A model generated the notes under the pieces. It was not told the origin of the DNA. It did no database searches and saw only the letters and a list, made by a program, of their open reading frames with translations. Both the position numbers and the translations under genes were made by a program. DNA of 64,000 nucleotides from Vibrio rumoiensis (GTDB taxonomy: Bacteria > Pseudomonadota > Gammaproteobacteria > Enterobacterales > Vibrionaceae): NCBI RefSeq assembly GCF_002218045.2, contig NZ_AP018685.1, forward strand, positions 868,001 through 932,000, read 5' to 3'. Below are positions 17,008-25,756 of the stretch, in pieces; the first letter of the stretch is position 1, and each line of letters opens with the position of its first letter.

Positions 17008-18303
17008 ATGTTAGAAAAGTTATTTAAGTTATCGGAATACGGCACGAACGTAAAAACCGAAATCTTAGCCGGCGTTACGACGTTTTTGACGATGGCTTAT
17101 ATCATTTTTGTTAACCCTGCTATTTTATCACAAGCAGGCATGGATCACGGTTCGGTCTTTGTTGCAACTTGTCTTGCTGCCGCTATTGGTTGTTTCATTA
17201 TGGGTTTCTACGCTAACTACCCAATTGCTCAAGCTCCGGGGATGGGCTTAAATGCCTTCTTTACCTACACCGTAGTATTAGGAATGGGGCATACGTGGCA
17301 AGTGGCTTTAGCAGCAGTATTTTGCTCAGGTATCCTCTTCATTTTATTGAGCTTGTTTAAGATTCGTGAGTTGATTATTAATTCGATTCCGATGTCTTTA
17401 CGTTTAGGGATCTCTGCTGGTATTGGTCTATTCTTAGCGTTAATTGCACTGAAGAATGCTGGTATCGTCGTAGGTAGCCCTGCAACCTTGGTTACGGTAG
17501 GCGATCTTACATCCATCCCTGCCATTTTAGGTGCACTAGGCTTTGTATTAACGATTGTTTTGGTTCATCGCGGATTTAAAGCCGCGGTAATGATTGCTAT
17601 TTTGGTGATTACTGCAATTGGTGTGATCTTAGGTGATGTGGCTTATGGTGGCATTATGTCTATGCCTCCAAGTATGGCTCCAACTTTCTTGCAGCTTGAT
17701 TTCTCAGCTATTTTAGATGTCGGTATGATTTCAGTTGTGTTTGCTTTCTTGTTTGTCGATTTATTTGATACTGCAGGCACTCTCGTTGGCGTAGCCAATA
17801 AAGCAGGTTTTATTGGTAAGGATGGAAAAATTCCTCGCTTGAATAAAGCATTATTATCAGATTCAACTGCCACTTCTATCGGGGCATTACTCGGTACTTC
17901 AAATACGACTTCATTTGTTGAAAGTACGGCTGGTGTTGCTGTTGGTGGTCGTACAGGTTTAACTGCAGTTGTTGTTGGTATTTTATTCCTTCTTGCTTTA
18001 TTCTTCTCGCCATTAGCGGGAATGGTTCCAGCGTATGCGACAACGGGCGCATTATTTTATGTGGCTATTTTGATGTTATCAGGCCTTGTAAACATCGAAT
18101 GGGATGATTTAAGTGAAGCAGCACCAGTTGCCGTCGTTTGCCTATTGATGCCTTTGACCTTCTCGATTGCTGAAGGCATCGCGATGGGGTTTGTCACTTA
18201 TGCAGCGATTAAACTATTAAGCGGTAAAGCGCGTGAAGTGAACGTTGGCGTTTGGATTCTCGCCTTAATATTCTTGTTAAAATTCATTTTTACAGGTGCT
18301 TAA
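17008..18303 (+). CDS. NCS2-family (AzgA-type) purine permease
   Basis: A 431-residue inner-membrane transporter with 12-14 hydrophobic segments. It belongs to the AzgA-like branch of the NCS2 family (guanine/hypoxanthine or adenine:H+ symporters such as E. coli GhxP, GhxQ, AdeP). The N-terminal YGTNVKTEILAGVTTFLTMAY block and QAPGMGLNAFF motif are diagnostic of the branch. gpt follows 38 bp downstream, so import of guanine, hypoxanthine or xanthine is the likelier role; the precise substrate is not determinable here. AGGG lies 7 bases before the ATG. A PurR-like site is nearby. Confidence 0.88.
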   Translation: MLEKLFKLSEYGTNVKTEILAGVTTFLTMAYIIFVNPAILSQAGMDHGSVFVATCLAAAIGCFIMGFYANYPIAQAPGMGLNAFFTYTVVLGMGHTWQVALAAVFCSGILFILLSLFKIRELIINSIPMSLRLGISAGIGLFLALIALKNAGIVVGSPATLVTVGDLTSIPAILGALGFVLTIVLVHRGFKAAVMIAILVITAIGVILGDVAYGGIMSMPPSMAPTFLQLDFSAILDVGMISVVFAFLFVDLFDTAGTLVGVANKAGFIGKDGKIPRLNKALLSDSTATSIGALLGTSNTTSFVESTAGVAVGGRTGLTAVVVGILFLLALFFSPLAGMVPAYATTGALFYVAILMLSGLVNIEWDDLSEAAPVAVVCLLMPLTFSIAEGIAMGFVTYAAIKLLSGKAREVNVGVWILALIFLLKFIFTGA

Positions 18304-18341
18304 TCGCATCTTAGAAACACAAACAAAGCAGGTTTTATATT

Positions 18342-18806
18342 ATGAGTAATAAATTCATTATCACTTGGGACAATATGCAAATGTATTGTCGTCAGTTAGC
18401 GGCTAAGCAAATGCCAGCTGAGCAGTGGAAAGGTATTGTTGGCGTTAGCCGTGGTGGTTTAGTTCCTGCTGCTATTTTGGCTCGTGAGCTGGGGATTCGT
18501 TATGTTGATACGATTTGTATCTCTAGCTACGACCATGACCATCAGCGCGAAATGAAAGTATTAAAAACGATTGAAGGTGATGGTGAAGGTTTCCTTATCG
18601 TGGATGATTTAGTGGATAGTGGTGATACTGCTCGCCATATTCGCGAAATGTATCCTAAAGCTAAGCTCATTACAGTCTGTGCTAAGCCTGCTGGGCAAGA
18701 TCTTGTTGATGATTATATTGTCGATATTGCTCAAGACACATGGATTGAACAGCCTTGGGATATGACACTTCAGTTTGAAGAGCCGGTTAATCGCAAGCAA
18801 AAATAA
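18342..18806 (+). CDS. gpt: Xanthine-guanine phosphoribosyltransferase
   Basis: Purine salvage enzyme turning xanthine, guanine and, less well, hypoxanthine into nucleotides with PRPP; cytosolic or membrane-associated tetramer. 154 residues (E. coli Gpt 152). The PRPP-binding loop LIVDDLVDSGDTA is intact, as is the N-terminal GVSRGGLVPA pyrophosphate loop. Placement behind a purine permease couples uptake to capture. A terminator follows at about 18833. Confidence 0.96.
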   Translation: MSNKFIITWDNMQMYCRQLAAKQMPAEQWKGIVGVSRGGLVPAAILARELGIRYVDTICISSYDHDHQREMKVLKTIEGDGEGFLIVDDLVDSGDTARHIREMYPKAKLITVCAKPAGQDLVDDYIVDIAQDTWIEQPWDMTLQFEEPVNRKQK

Positions 18807-18832
18807 TTCAAAGTCATTTATTGAATGAAGAA

Positions 18833-18866
18833 ACAAACCCTGCACTACGGTGTGGGGTTTTTTGTT
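18833..18866 (+). terminator. Intrinsic terminator of the permease-gpt unit
   Basis: Stem AAACCCTGCAC / GTGTGGGGTTT with two G-U pairs and a small loop, then a T run (GGGTTTTTTG). Confidence 0.8.
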
Positions 18867-18946
18867 TGTTTTGCGATGAATTGATTGGCATAACCTAGGG
18901 GGAAAGCGTTATCCTAAGGTGGTATTTTATCAAGAGGGTTTAGACT

Positions 18947-19225
18947 ATGGCGCCATTTAAACATGACAAGCAAAAGCAGCGTTATGAAGTCGAAGTTGCA
19001 CCAGGTTACTGGGCACATTTAGATTATCTTGATCATAACGGCGCTTTAACGATTACTCATACTTTTGTGCCTGATGAACTGCGTGGGCAAGGTTGTGGCA
19101 AAATCTTAATGGAAACAGTGTTAACGGACGTTGATGCTCAAAATCTCAATGTTCGACCAGTTTGTAGTTATGCCGTTGTATATCTAGAACGTCATGCTCA
19201 ATGGCAGCATTTGCTGGCGAAATAA
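18947..19225 (+). CDS. Small GNAT-like N-acetyltransferase (YjdJ type)
   Basis: A 92-residue single-domain protein of the short GNAT-related group that includes YjdJ. It has the acetyl-CoA-binding stretch ELRGQGCGKILM (R/QxxGxG/A pattern) and the C-terminal PVCSYAVVYLERH segment typical of these mini-acetyltransferases. The substrate is unknown for the whole group. It lies between gpt and frsA, 28 bp before the frsA start, a position empty in E. coli. It could be co-transcribed with frsA. Confidence 0.8.
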   Translation: MAPFKHDKQKQRYEVEVAPGYWAHLDYLDHNGALTITHTFVPDELRGQGCGKILMETVLTDVDAQNLNVRPVCSYAVVYLERHAQWQHLLAK

Positions 19226-19253
19226 TGATTGAAAGAACATGTGGAGATGTACC

Positions 19254-20498
19254 TTGGAACCAAGTAATAAGAATTTATCTGAATCACTGTTCAACAAGCA
19301 TCAGCATGCCAAAGAAACGTCGAGTTTTATCAGCTATTTATCGGATAGTCAGGCCTTATTAGATGCCAACCAAAAGCGTAGTAAAAGTGCCTGGTACCGA
19401 GCTTTACGTCGCATGCAGTGGATATGGCAAGGTTTAGATCCTATTGAGATTGAATCGGTTTTTGCTCGCATTGCTAGCTCAGGTAATAAGCATAATCACC
19501 CTGATTGGCTTGATACTGTGGCTGGATATCGCCCAGGAAATTGGGCATATGAATGGTCGCAACAAGGTGCGTTTCATCAGAAAAAGGCCGTTCAACTGAG
19601 TGGTGAAGCCGCTTCGAATGAATATTTCATTGCTAGCTTGTGTTTTAGTGTTGCCAGTTATCCGCACCTTAAAGGGGATAATTTGTCTATTCAAGCACAA
19701 GTCCTTGCCAATAAGGCTTATGCTGATGCGATGGAGCATAGTCCTTATGTCACTAAAGCGTTGAAGATTCCGTATAAAAATAAAAAGATCATGGCTAACC
19801 TTCATTTGCCACATACTGAAAAGCCACTTCCTATTGTAATGGTCAGTGCCGGGATCGATAGTTTACAGACCGATATGTGGCGCTTGTTTCGAGATTTTCT
19901 TGCGCAACATGAAATAGGTATGCTTACGGTTGATATGCCCGGTGTTGGAGCGAATATTCATTGGTCAATGACAGAAGACTCAAGTTGTTTGCATCAAGCG
20001 GTACTCAACGAGCTACCAAATATTCCTTGGGTCGATCATTATAAAGTTGGGCTATTAGGTTTTCGCTTTGCGGGTAATGTGATGGCCAGATTGTCATTTA
20101 TCGAGCAAGAAAAAGTAAGTGCATGTGTTGCTTTGGGTGCACCAATTCATGAGTTGTTATCCGATGCGAATAAATTCGGTATGATGCCTAAGATGTACCT
20201 AGATACACTCGCTTCTCGCGTTGGAAAAAATGCGGTCGATATAGCCAGCTTTTCTCAACAAGTCCGAGCTTGGTCACTAAAATCTCAAGGTTTACTTGCT
20301 GGCAGAAAAACGACGGTACCAATTTTAGCACTAGGGTTAGAAGGTGACCCGGTTGGTTCTAAGTTGGATAACCAAAGTCTGGCTACTTTCAGTCAAGGTG
20401 GTAAAGCGGTTGAATTGAGAACCAAGTCAATTTCACAAGGGTATGATCAAGCGCTCAATTCTGCCGTCGATTGGCTTAAAATTGCGCTCAAAAAGTGA
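19254..20498 (+). CDS. frsA: Esterase FrsA (fermentation-respiration switch protein family)
   Basis: Alpha/beta-hydrolase-like protein aligned along its length with E. coli FrsA (YafA, 414 residues), including YPHLKGD, TVDMPGVG and the GFRFAGNVMARL block. In FrsA the usual serine nucleophile motif is replaced (GFRFG-like), and that is also seen here. E. coli FrsA was reported to bind the glucose phosphotransferase protein IIA-Glc; its catalytic activity is debated. The TTG at 19254 is preferred (GGAG 7 bases upstream, giving 414 residues); an ATG at 19239 is in frame but poorly placed. Gene order gpt-frsA-crl matches E. coli. Confidence 0.88.
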   Translation: MEPSNKNLSESLFNKHQHAKETSSFISYLSDSQALLDANQKRSKSAWYRALRRMQWIWQGLDPIEIESVFARIASSGNKHNHPDWLDTVAGYRPGNWAYEWSQQGAFHQKKAVQLSGEAASNEYFIASLCFSVASYPHLKGDNLSIQAQVLANKAYADAMEHSPYVTKALKIPYKNKKIMANLHLPHTEKPLPIVMVSAGIDSLQTDMWRLFRDFLAQHEIGMLTVDMPGVGANIHWSMTEDSSCLHQAVLNELPNIPWVDHYKVGLLGFRFAGNVMARLSFIEQEKVSACVALGAPIHELLSDANKFGMMPKMYLDTLASRVGKNAVDIASFSQQVRAWSLKSQGLLAGRKTTVPILALGLEGDPVGSKLDNQSLATFSQGGKAVELRTKSISQGYDQALNSAVDWLKIALKK

Positions 20499-20537
20499 CA
20501 TTTGTGAGCGAATAGTGAACTATAGACAAGGAGGTCA

Positions 20538-20549
20538 ATGGATTATTGA
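20538..20549 (+). other. Three-codon mini-ORF with a perfect Shine-Dalgarno
   Basis: AAGGAGG (20528-20534) is followed 3 bases later by ATG GAT TAT TGA. It lies in the leader of crl, 35 bp before the crl start. It may be chance, or a leader that occupies ribosomes. Confidence 0.25.
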
Positions 20550-20583
20550 TCTTCTTAAATTATAATAATGTATGGAGAATTCA

Positions 20584-20970
20584 ATGACTGACGCTTCTGC
20601 ACCAACTCACTATCGTTTAATGACAGCCTTGAAAGCTATTGGTCCTTATTTACGTGAAGGTGAATGCGAGTCTGGTACTTATCTATTTGATTGCTTATCG
20701 GTCTGCGTGGATGATAAAAAGTCACCAGAATTAAGAGAGTTTTGGGGCTGGTGGCTAGAATTAAACAAACAGGAAGATAATTTTGTCGCCAATTATACGT
20801 TGGGTAAATACGATGAAACTGGCGATTGGATTGATGTTGCGCTCCCTAAAAAATCACAACTTGAAGTAGAAAGAACGTTAGAAGAGTTCCATAAAAAGCT
20901 CGTTGCTGTGCTATCTGGAGATTACAATTACACCGTTAGTCTTCATAAAAACTCCTTTGATACGGTGTAA
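20584..20970 (+). CDS. crl: Sigma factor-binding protein Crl
   Basis: A 128-residue Crl protein, which binds RpoS and helps it join core RNA polymerase. The family blocks YRLMTALKAIGPYLREGEC near the N-terminus and FWGWWLELNKQ in the middle are clear. The ATG at 20584 is chosen because GGAG lies 6 bases upstream; another in-frame ATG at 20572 overlaps that ribosome-binding site. It sits between frsA and proB as in E. coli, without phoE. A terminator follows. Confidence 0.92.
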   Translation: MTDASAPTHYRLMTALKAIGPYLREGECESGTYLFDCLSVCVDDKKSPELREFWGWWLELNKQEDNFVANYTLGKYDETGDWIDVALPKKSQLEVERTLEEFHKKLVAVLSGDYNYTVSLHKNSFDTV

Positions 20971-21004
20971 CTAGCCGCAAGATTATCCGAATAGAGAATA
21001 TTGC

Positions 21005-21045
21005 AAGGCGTGTTTGTGGATTATCCGCAACACGCCTTATCTTTT
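21005..21045 (+). terminator. Intrinsic terminator of crl
   Basis: Long stem AAGGCGTG...CACGCCTT extended by TTGTGG/CCGCAA with one bulged base and an ATTAT loop, followed by ATCTTTTA. Confidence 0.75.
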
Positions 21046-21078
21046 ACTTGTGAAATGCCGCTTGTATTGATACAACAT

Positions 21079-21240
21079 TATACTCAAGTGACTTCAAGAT
21101 GCAGAATTCAGAGCTCTCATCCGAATCTTTAGATAAGGAAGATTGGCGAATGTAGGTAAGTACCTTTCAAACCAATCTGACGCAGCCTAAAGTTTGTTTT
21201 ATTCTTGCTGAAACTCGCACCTTGAAGTCACTTGGGTATA
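21079..21240. repeat. MITE-like repeat, long family, 162-bp copy upstream of proB
   Basis: Terminal inverted repeats TATACTCAAGTGACTTCAAG and CTTGAAGTCACTTGGGTATA bound a 162-bp AT-rich element without coding capacity. Its left part matches the reverse complement of the 263-bp element at 37052-37314 (CAGAATTCAGAGCT; GTAAGTACCTTTCAAACCAA) and its right part matches the other end, so it is an internally deleted version. It ends 34 bp before the proB ATG. The 304-bp gap from crl to proB contains only this and the crl terminator. Confidence 0.85.
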
Positions 21241-21274
21241 CCCTTTTATTATTTTCATTTTTGACAGGAAACAC

Positions 21275-22426
21275 ATGTCAACTCAAGCCTCTTCAAATCA
21301 AAGTGGAAACAACAAACTGGAATCTCAAACCATCGTGGTAAAATTGGGAACTAGTGTGCTGACTGGCGGTACCTTAGAAATTAATAAAGCTCGTATGGTT
21401 GACCTTGTTCGTCAATGTGCTGAGTTAAAAAATCAAGGTCATCAAATTGTTATTGTCTCTTCTGGCGCCATCGCAGCAGGGAGAGAACATCTTGGCTACC
21501 CCGCATTACCCAACTCAATGGCCAGTAAGCAATTGTTAGCTGCGGTTGGGCAAAGCCGCTTGATTCAAGTTTGGGAATCCTTATTTGAATTGTACGGCAT
21601 TAAAATTGGCCAAATGCTGCTCACGCGTGCCGATTTGAAAGACCGTGAACGCTTCCTGAATGCGCGAGATACCATTAATGCGTTGATTGAGCACGGTATT
21701 GTGCCTGTTGTGAATGAAAATGATGCGGTTGCTACCACCGAAATTAAAGTCGGTGATAACGATAACCTTTCAGCCTTGGTTGGCATTTTGTGTGGTGCGG
21801 ATAAGTTGCTTTTATTGACCGACCAATCCGGTTTATTTACTGCTGATCCTCGAAAAGATCCGAGCGCGGAGTTGATTCGTGAGGTGAAAACCATCGATGA
21901 GACATTGCGTAAAATTGCGGGTGGCAGTGGAACAACACTGGGTACCGGTGGCATGGCGACTAAACTACAAGCCGCTGATATCGCACGCCGTACTGGTATT
22001 GAAGTGGTGATAGCGGCAGGCAGTAGTCCAAATGTGATTGTAGATACATTAAGTGATAAGCCACAAGGCACACGTTTTCTTGCTCTGGAAGAGTCGCTAG
22101 AAAATCGTAAACGTTGGATTCTGGCGGGCCCAGCTTCCGTCGGAGACTTGGTGTTAGATGATGGTGCAGCGAAGGCGGTTATTGAGCGAGGCAGTAGTTT
22201 ATTAGCTAAAGGCATCATTCAAGCAAAAGGCACTTTTTCACGCGGTGATGTGGTGCGTTTACGTGATCAACACGGGCAACTACTCGCGAAAGGTATTGTT
22301 AGCTATTCAGATACTGAATTAGAGTTGCTGATTGGAAAGCATAGTACTGAGATTGAAGCGACATTAGGTTATGCGTATGGCGCCACTATTATTCATCGCG
22401 ATGATTTGGTTATTATTCAAGAGTAA
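21275..22426 (+). CDS. proB: Glutamate 5-kinase
   Basis: First enzyme of proline synthesis: ATP-dependent phosphorylation of glutamate, subject to proline feedback. 383 residues with an N-terminal amino-acid-kinase domain (VVKLGTSVLTGG, later VNENDAVATTEIKVGDND and GTGGMATKLQAA) and a C-terminal PUA domain from about residue 290. Length is close to E. coli ProB (367), with a Ser/Gln-rich N-terminal extension. AGGAAA precedes the ATG. The promoter must lie in, or within 34 bp of, the repeat element upstream. proA follows after 29 bp. Confidence 0.96.
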   Translation: MSTQASSNQSGNNKLESQTIVVKLGTSVLTGGTLEINKARMVDLVRQCAELKNQGHQIVIVSSGAIAAGREHLGYPALPNSMASKQLLAAVGQSRLIQVWESLFELYGIKIGQMLLTRADLKDRERFLNARDTINALIEHGIVPVVNENDAVATTEIKVGDNDNLSALVGILCGADKLLLLTDQSGLFTADPRKDPSAELIREVKTIDETLRKIAGGSGTTLGTGGMATKLQAADIARRTGIEVVIAAGSSPNVIVDTLSDKPQGTRFLALEESLENRKRWILAGPASVGDLVLDDGAAKAVIERGSSLLAKGIIQAKGTFSRGDVVRLRDQHGQLLAKGIVSYSDTELELLIGKHSTEIEATLGYAYGATIIHRDDLVIIQE

Positions 22427-22455
22427 TCAGCTAAAAAGAATGTAAGGAAAATATT

Positions 22456-23706
22456 GTGGATTTAACACTAATGGGTCAAGCGGCAAAGCAAGCCGCATTT
22501 CAATTAGCGACAGCGTCAACCGCTCAAAAAAATAAAGCACTCTCCATCATTGCTGATGAGCTTGAATCCAACGCCAAGACTATTTTAGCGGCCAATGAGA
22601 AAGATATTGAACTAGGTCGAGAAGCTGGGTTAACCGATGCATTGTTAGACCGCTTGCTCTTAAACCAGTCTCGCTTAGAGGGTATTGCTGCTGATGTTCG
22701 TAATGTGATTAACCTGAATGATCCTGTTGGTAGTGAGATTGACAGTAAAGTGTTAGAAAACGGTATGACATTGGCGCGTCGTCGCGTTCCTTTGGGTGTT
22801 GTAGGTGTCATTTACGAAGCTCGTCCAAATGTGACGATTGATATTGCAGCTTTGTGTTTGAAAACCGGTAATGCCAGCATTTTGCGTGGCGGAAAAGAGA
22901 CTTTCTTTTCTAATATGGAGCTGGTCAAAGTCATTCAGATAGCGCTTGAGAAAGCTGGTTTACCTGCTGCTGCTGTGCAATACATCGAAAAACCGGATCG
23001 TGAACTCGTTTCACAGTTGCTGAAACTGGATGATTATGTCGACATGATCATTCCTCGTGGTGGTGCTGGTCTACATAAAATGTGTAAGGAAAACAGCACA
23101 ATTCCGGTGATCATTGGTGGATTTGGGATCAGTCATATTTTTGTCGATGAAACGGCCGATTTAGCGAAATCTATCGATGTCATTGAAAATGCAAAAGTAC
23201 AACGTCCATCGGCTTGTAACTCTCTTGATACGTTATTGGTGCATGAAAACGTTGCCGCTCAATTTTTGCCTAAACTGGCGAAACAGTTAGGTGAGAAAGT
23301 GGCTTTAGTCGCGGAACCGAAAGCGAAAGCTTTATTAGGGGATTTACCACAGTTGCGTGAGGTGCAAGAAGGGGACTTCGATACGGAATGGCTGAGCTAT
23401 ACCTTAGGGGTAAAAGTTGTTAGCGATATTGCGGAGGCGATTGACCACATGCAGGTGCATAATGCGAGTCACTCAGATGCCATCATGACAGAATCCATTC
23501 GTAATGCTGAATTATTTATTAACTCAGCAGGTTCGGCAGCAGTATACGTGAATGCTTCTACACGCTTCACTGATGGCGCTCAATTTGGCTTGGGGGCGGA
23601 AGTGGCGGTCTCTACTCAAAAGCTGCATGCACGCGGCCCTATGGGCTTAGAAGAGCTGACTAGTTATAAGTGGGTGGGTAAAGCGGATTATCTAATTCGA
23701 CAATAA
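22456..23706 (+). CDS. proA: Gamma-glutamyl phosphate reductase
   Basis: NADPH-dependent reduction of glutamyl-5-phosphate to the semialdehyde, second step to proline. 416 residues, aldehyde-dehydrogenase fold; the catalytic cysteine lies in QRPSACNSLDTLLVH (about residue 255). The start is GTG at 22456, with TAAGGAAA upstream. ProB and ProA work as a complex that passes on the labile acyl phosphate, which fits the adjacent genes. A bidirectional terminator separates it from lipA. Confidence 0.96.
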   Translation: MDLTLMGQAAKQAAFQLATASTAQKNKALSIIADELESNAKTILAANEKDIELGREAGLTDALLDRLLLNQSRLEGIAADVRNVINLNDPVGSEIDSKVLENGMTLARRRVPLGVVGVIYEARPNVTIDIAALCLKTGNASILRGGKETFFSNMELVKVIQIALEKAGLPAAAVQYIEKPDRELVSQLLKLDDYVDMIIPRGGAGLHKMCKENSTIPVIIGGFGISHIFVDETADLAKSIDVIENAKVQRPSACNSLDTLLVHENVAAQFLPKLAKQLGEKVALVAEPKAKALLGDLPQLREVQEGDFDTEWLSYTLGVKVVSDIAEAIDHMQVHNASHSDAIMTESIRNAELFINSAGSAAVYVNASTRFTDGAQFGLGAEVAVSTQKLHARGPMGLEELTSYKWVGKADYLIRQ

Positions 23707-23777
23707 ACAGTCGAATCTCGTGACTCGGAAGCTCGTTTCTCGACGCTGTCTTTTCGAACTATGAAGTTACTAGAAAC

Positions 23778-23811
23778 AAAAAAGATCGCGATTTAAATCG
23801 CGATCTTTTTT
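23778..23811. terminator. Bidirectional terminator between proA and lipA
   Basis: Perfect 34-base palindrome of two 17-base arms, AAAAAAGATCGCGATTT and its complement, with A and T runs serving both strands. Confidence 0.9.
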
Positions 23812-23899
23812 ATGTTTATCTTGAAGCTAGAAACTCAAAAATTGACTTTTCTTTTTCGAGCTACTAGGAGCGAAGCGCCCGCATACCGAGCTTCGTTGT

Positions 23900-24865
23900 T
23901 TATTTTATTTCAATCCCTTGCGCTTGCATATCAGCATGGTACGAAGAACGTACGAATGGACCACATGCTGCATGGGTAAAGCCGAGTTCTAGAGCGATTT
24001 CTTTTAGTTCATCAAACTCAGAAGGCGGTACATACCGTTCAACCGGTAAGTGGTGACGGCTTGGAGCTAAGTATTGTCCTAGTGTCAGCATCGTCACGCC
24101 GTGAGCACGTAGATCTTTCAGTACTTCGACAATCTCTTCTTTGGTTTCACCTAAGCCCATCATTAAGCCAGACTTAGTTGGAATATGTGGGTGCTGCTCT
24201 TTAAATTTCTGCAGGAGTTGTAAAGACCATTTGTAATTCGCGCCAGGACGAGCTCGACGATATAGGCGAGGTGCAGTTTCCAGGTTGTGGTTGAACACAT
24301 CGGGTGGATTGTCTTTCATTAACTCCAGTGCCACGTCCATGCGACCACGGAAATCCGGCACTAAAGTTTCAATTTTAATGTTTGGATTTTTTTCACGAAT
24401 CGCTTTATTACATTCAGCAAAATGTTGTGCACCACCGTCTCGTAGATCATCACGGTCAACCGAGGTGATGACTACATATTTTAGTTTCATATCTTGAATG
24501 GTTTGAGCCAGTTTTTGAGGCTCATTGGCTTCTGGTGCATTTGGGCGGCCGTGGGCTACATCACAGAAAGGGCAGCGACGAGTACAAATTGCGCCTAAGA
24601 TCATAAATGTCGCTGTACCATGGTTAAAACATTCAGCTAAGTTAGGGCAAGAAGCTTCTTCACAAACTGAATGAAGGTCATTTTTGCGCATAGCGGCTTT
24701 GATGTCTTGAATTCGTTGGCTATCAGAAGGCAGTTTTATTTTCATCCATTCCGGCTTGCGTAAGATCTCAGTCTTTTCTACCGCCACCGTTTTGGTTGGA
24801 ATTAATGCCATTTTATCAGCGTCGCGATATTTAACGCCTTTTTCCATTTGAATTGGTTTACTCAT
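23900..24865 (-). CDS. lipA: Lipoyl synthase (radical SAM)
   Basis: Inserts two sulfur atoms into octanoyl groups on lipoyl-dependent enzymes. 321 residues, as in E. coli. It contains the radical-SAM motif CTRRCPFC (CX3CX2C) and the auxiliary-cluster cysteines in the CEEASCPNLAEC block upstream, and ends with a conserved serine region (GPFVRSSYHA). It lies 34 bp after lipB, the octanoyltransferase that makes its substrate. Confidence 0.96.
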   Translation of the reverse strand: MSKPIQMEKGVKYRDADKMALIPTKTVAVEKTEILRKPEWMKIKLPSDSQRIQDIKAAMRKNDLHSVCEEASCPNLAECFNHGTATFMILGAICTRRCPFCDVAHGRPNAPEANEPQKLAQTIQDMKLKYVVITSVDRDDLRDGGAQHFAECNKAIREKNPNIKIETLVPDFRGRMDVALELMKDNPPDVFNHNLETAPRLYRRARPGANYKWSLQLLQKFKEQHPHIPTKSGLMMGLGETKEEIVEVLKDLRAHGVTMLTLGQYLAPSRHHLPVERYVPPSEFDELKEIALELGFTHAACGPFVRSSYHADMQAQGIEIK

Positions 24866-24899
24866 AACTTCCTACTTTTTAAAGCTGTCGCGTATATTT

Positions 24900-25592
24900 T
24901 CAGCGGCTTTCTGTCGTAACGTCAACTTGAGTATATTCAAGTTGGTGAGTGATTTTTTCGATTAATACGGATTCGACACTTGAAACAGAGTTTGGACCGT
25001 TGACGTCTTTAACCTGTATCATTTCCATACCAGCGTAGCCACAAGGGTTGATACGAAGAAATGGAGATAGGTCCATATTGACGTTTAGCGCTAGGCCGTG
25101 AAAAGAACAACCTTTGCGGATACGTAAACCTAAAGAACAAATCTTTCGTTGTTCGACATAAACGCCAGGTGCATCTGAACGTGATGCCGAGGAGATGCCA
25201 AACTCTTTGAGTGTCGCTATGACGATATTTTCAATATGAGTGACCAGTTCACGCACACCAATATTCTTGCGGCGTAAATTTATCATAAAGTAAGCGACGA
25301 TTTGTCCTGGACCGTGATAAGTCACTTGTCCACCTCGGTCACTCTGCACGACAGGAATATCCCCAGTATTTAATAGGTGTTCAACTTTACCCGCTTGTCC
25401 TTGGGTAAAAACCGGGTTGTGTTCCACTAGCCACACTTCATCAACCGTTTGAATATCTCGCTCATCGGTAAAGCGATGCATTGCTTCCCAAACAGGAAGG
25501 TAATCTTGTCGGCCAAGTTGTCTGACGACGACATGGTTGGGTGAAGCTGTAGGGAGTTCTACTATAGTGGCTTGATCTGAGTGGCTATCCAT
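24900..25592 (-). CDS. lipB: Octanoyl-[acyl carrier protein]:protein N-octanoyltransferase
   Basis: Moves octanoate from acyl carrier protein to lipoyl domains. 230 residues from ATG 25592, chosen over an in-frame TTG six bases earlier because AGGA lies 8 bases before the ATG. Conserved DRGGQVTYHGPGQ, the lysine in RKICSLGLR and the nucleophilic cysteine in INPCGYAGM are all present. It forms the lipB-lipA unit, preceded by ybeD as in E. coli. Confidence 0.95.
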   Translation of the reverse strand: MDSHSDQATIVELPTASPNHVVVRQLGRQDYLPVWEAMHRFTDERDIQTVDEVWLVEHNPVFTQGQAGKVEHLLNTGDIPVVQSDRGGQVTYHGPGQIVAYFMINLRRKNIGVRELVTHIENIVIATLKEFGISSASRSDAPGVYVEQRKICSLGLRIRKGCSFHGLALNVNMDLSPFLRINPCGYAGMEMIQVKDVNGPNSVSSVESVLIEKITHQLEYTQVDVTTESR

Positions 25593-25645
25593 GTACAAAA
25601 TCCTAACGCAGAGTGATGTGTCAATGAAGGGATGTCCTACAACAC

Positions 25646-25740
25646 TGGATCAGCTAAATATTATAAACCTCTTTAGTGCCGCTAACTACTCATAAGCAGT
25701 AAGGGTATATGAGTTTGTTTCGGTATTTTGAGCTGATCCA
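25646..25740. repeat. Inverted repeat TGGATCAGCT flanking 75 bp
   Basis: Perfect 10-base arms (25646-25655 and 25731-25740) in the ybeD-lipB gap. The interior has no coding frame. It could be a remnant of a small repeat element or a chance dyad. Confidence 0.3.
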
Positions 25741-25756
25741 AATAATATCGTATTGA

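Noticed and set aside
21565..22218. 217-codon open frame on the minus strand
   Set aside because: It lies wholly antisense to proB, whose protein is conserved; it has no family resemblance and no ribosome-binding site.
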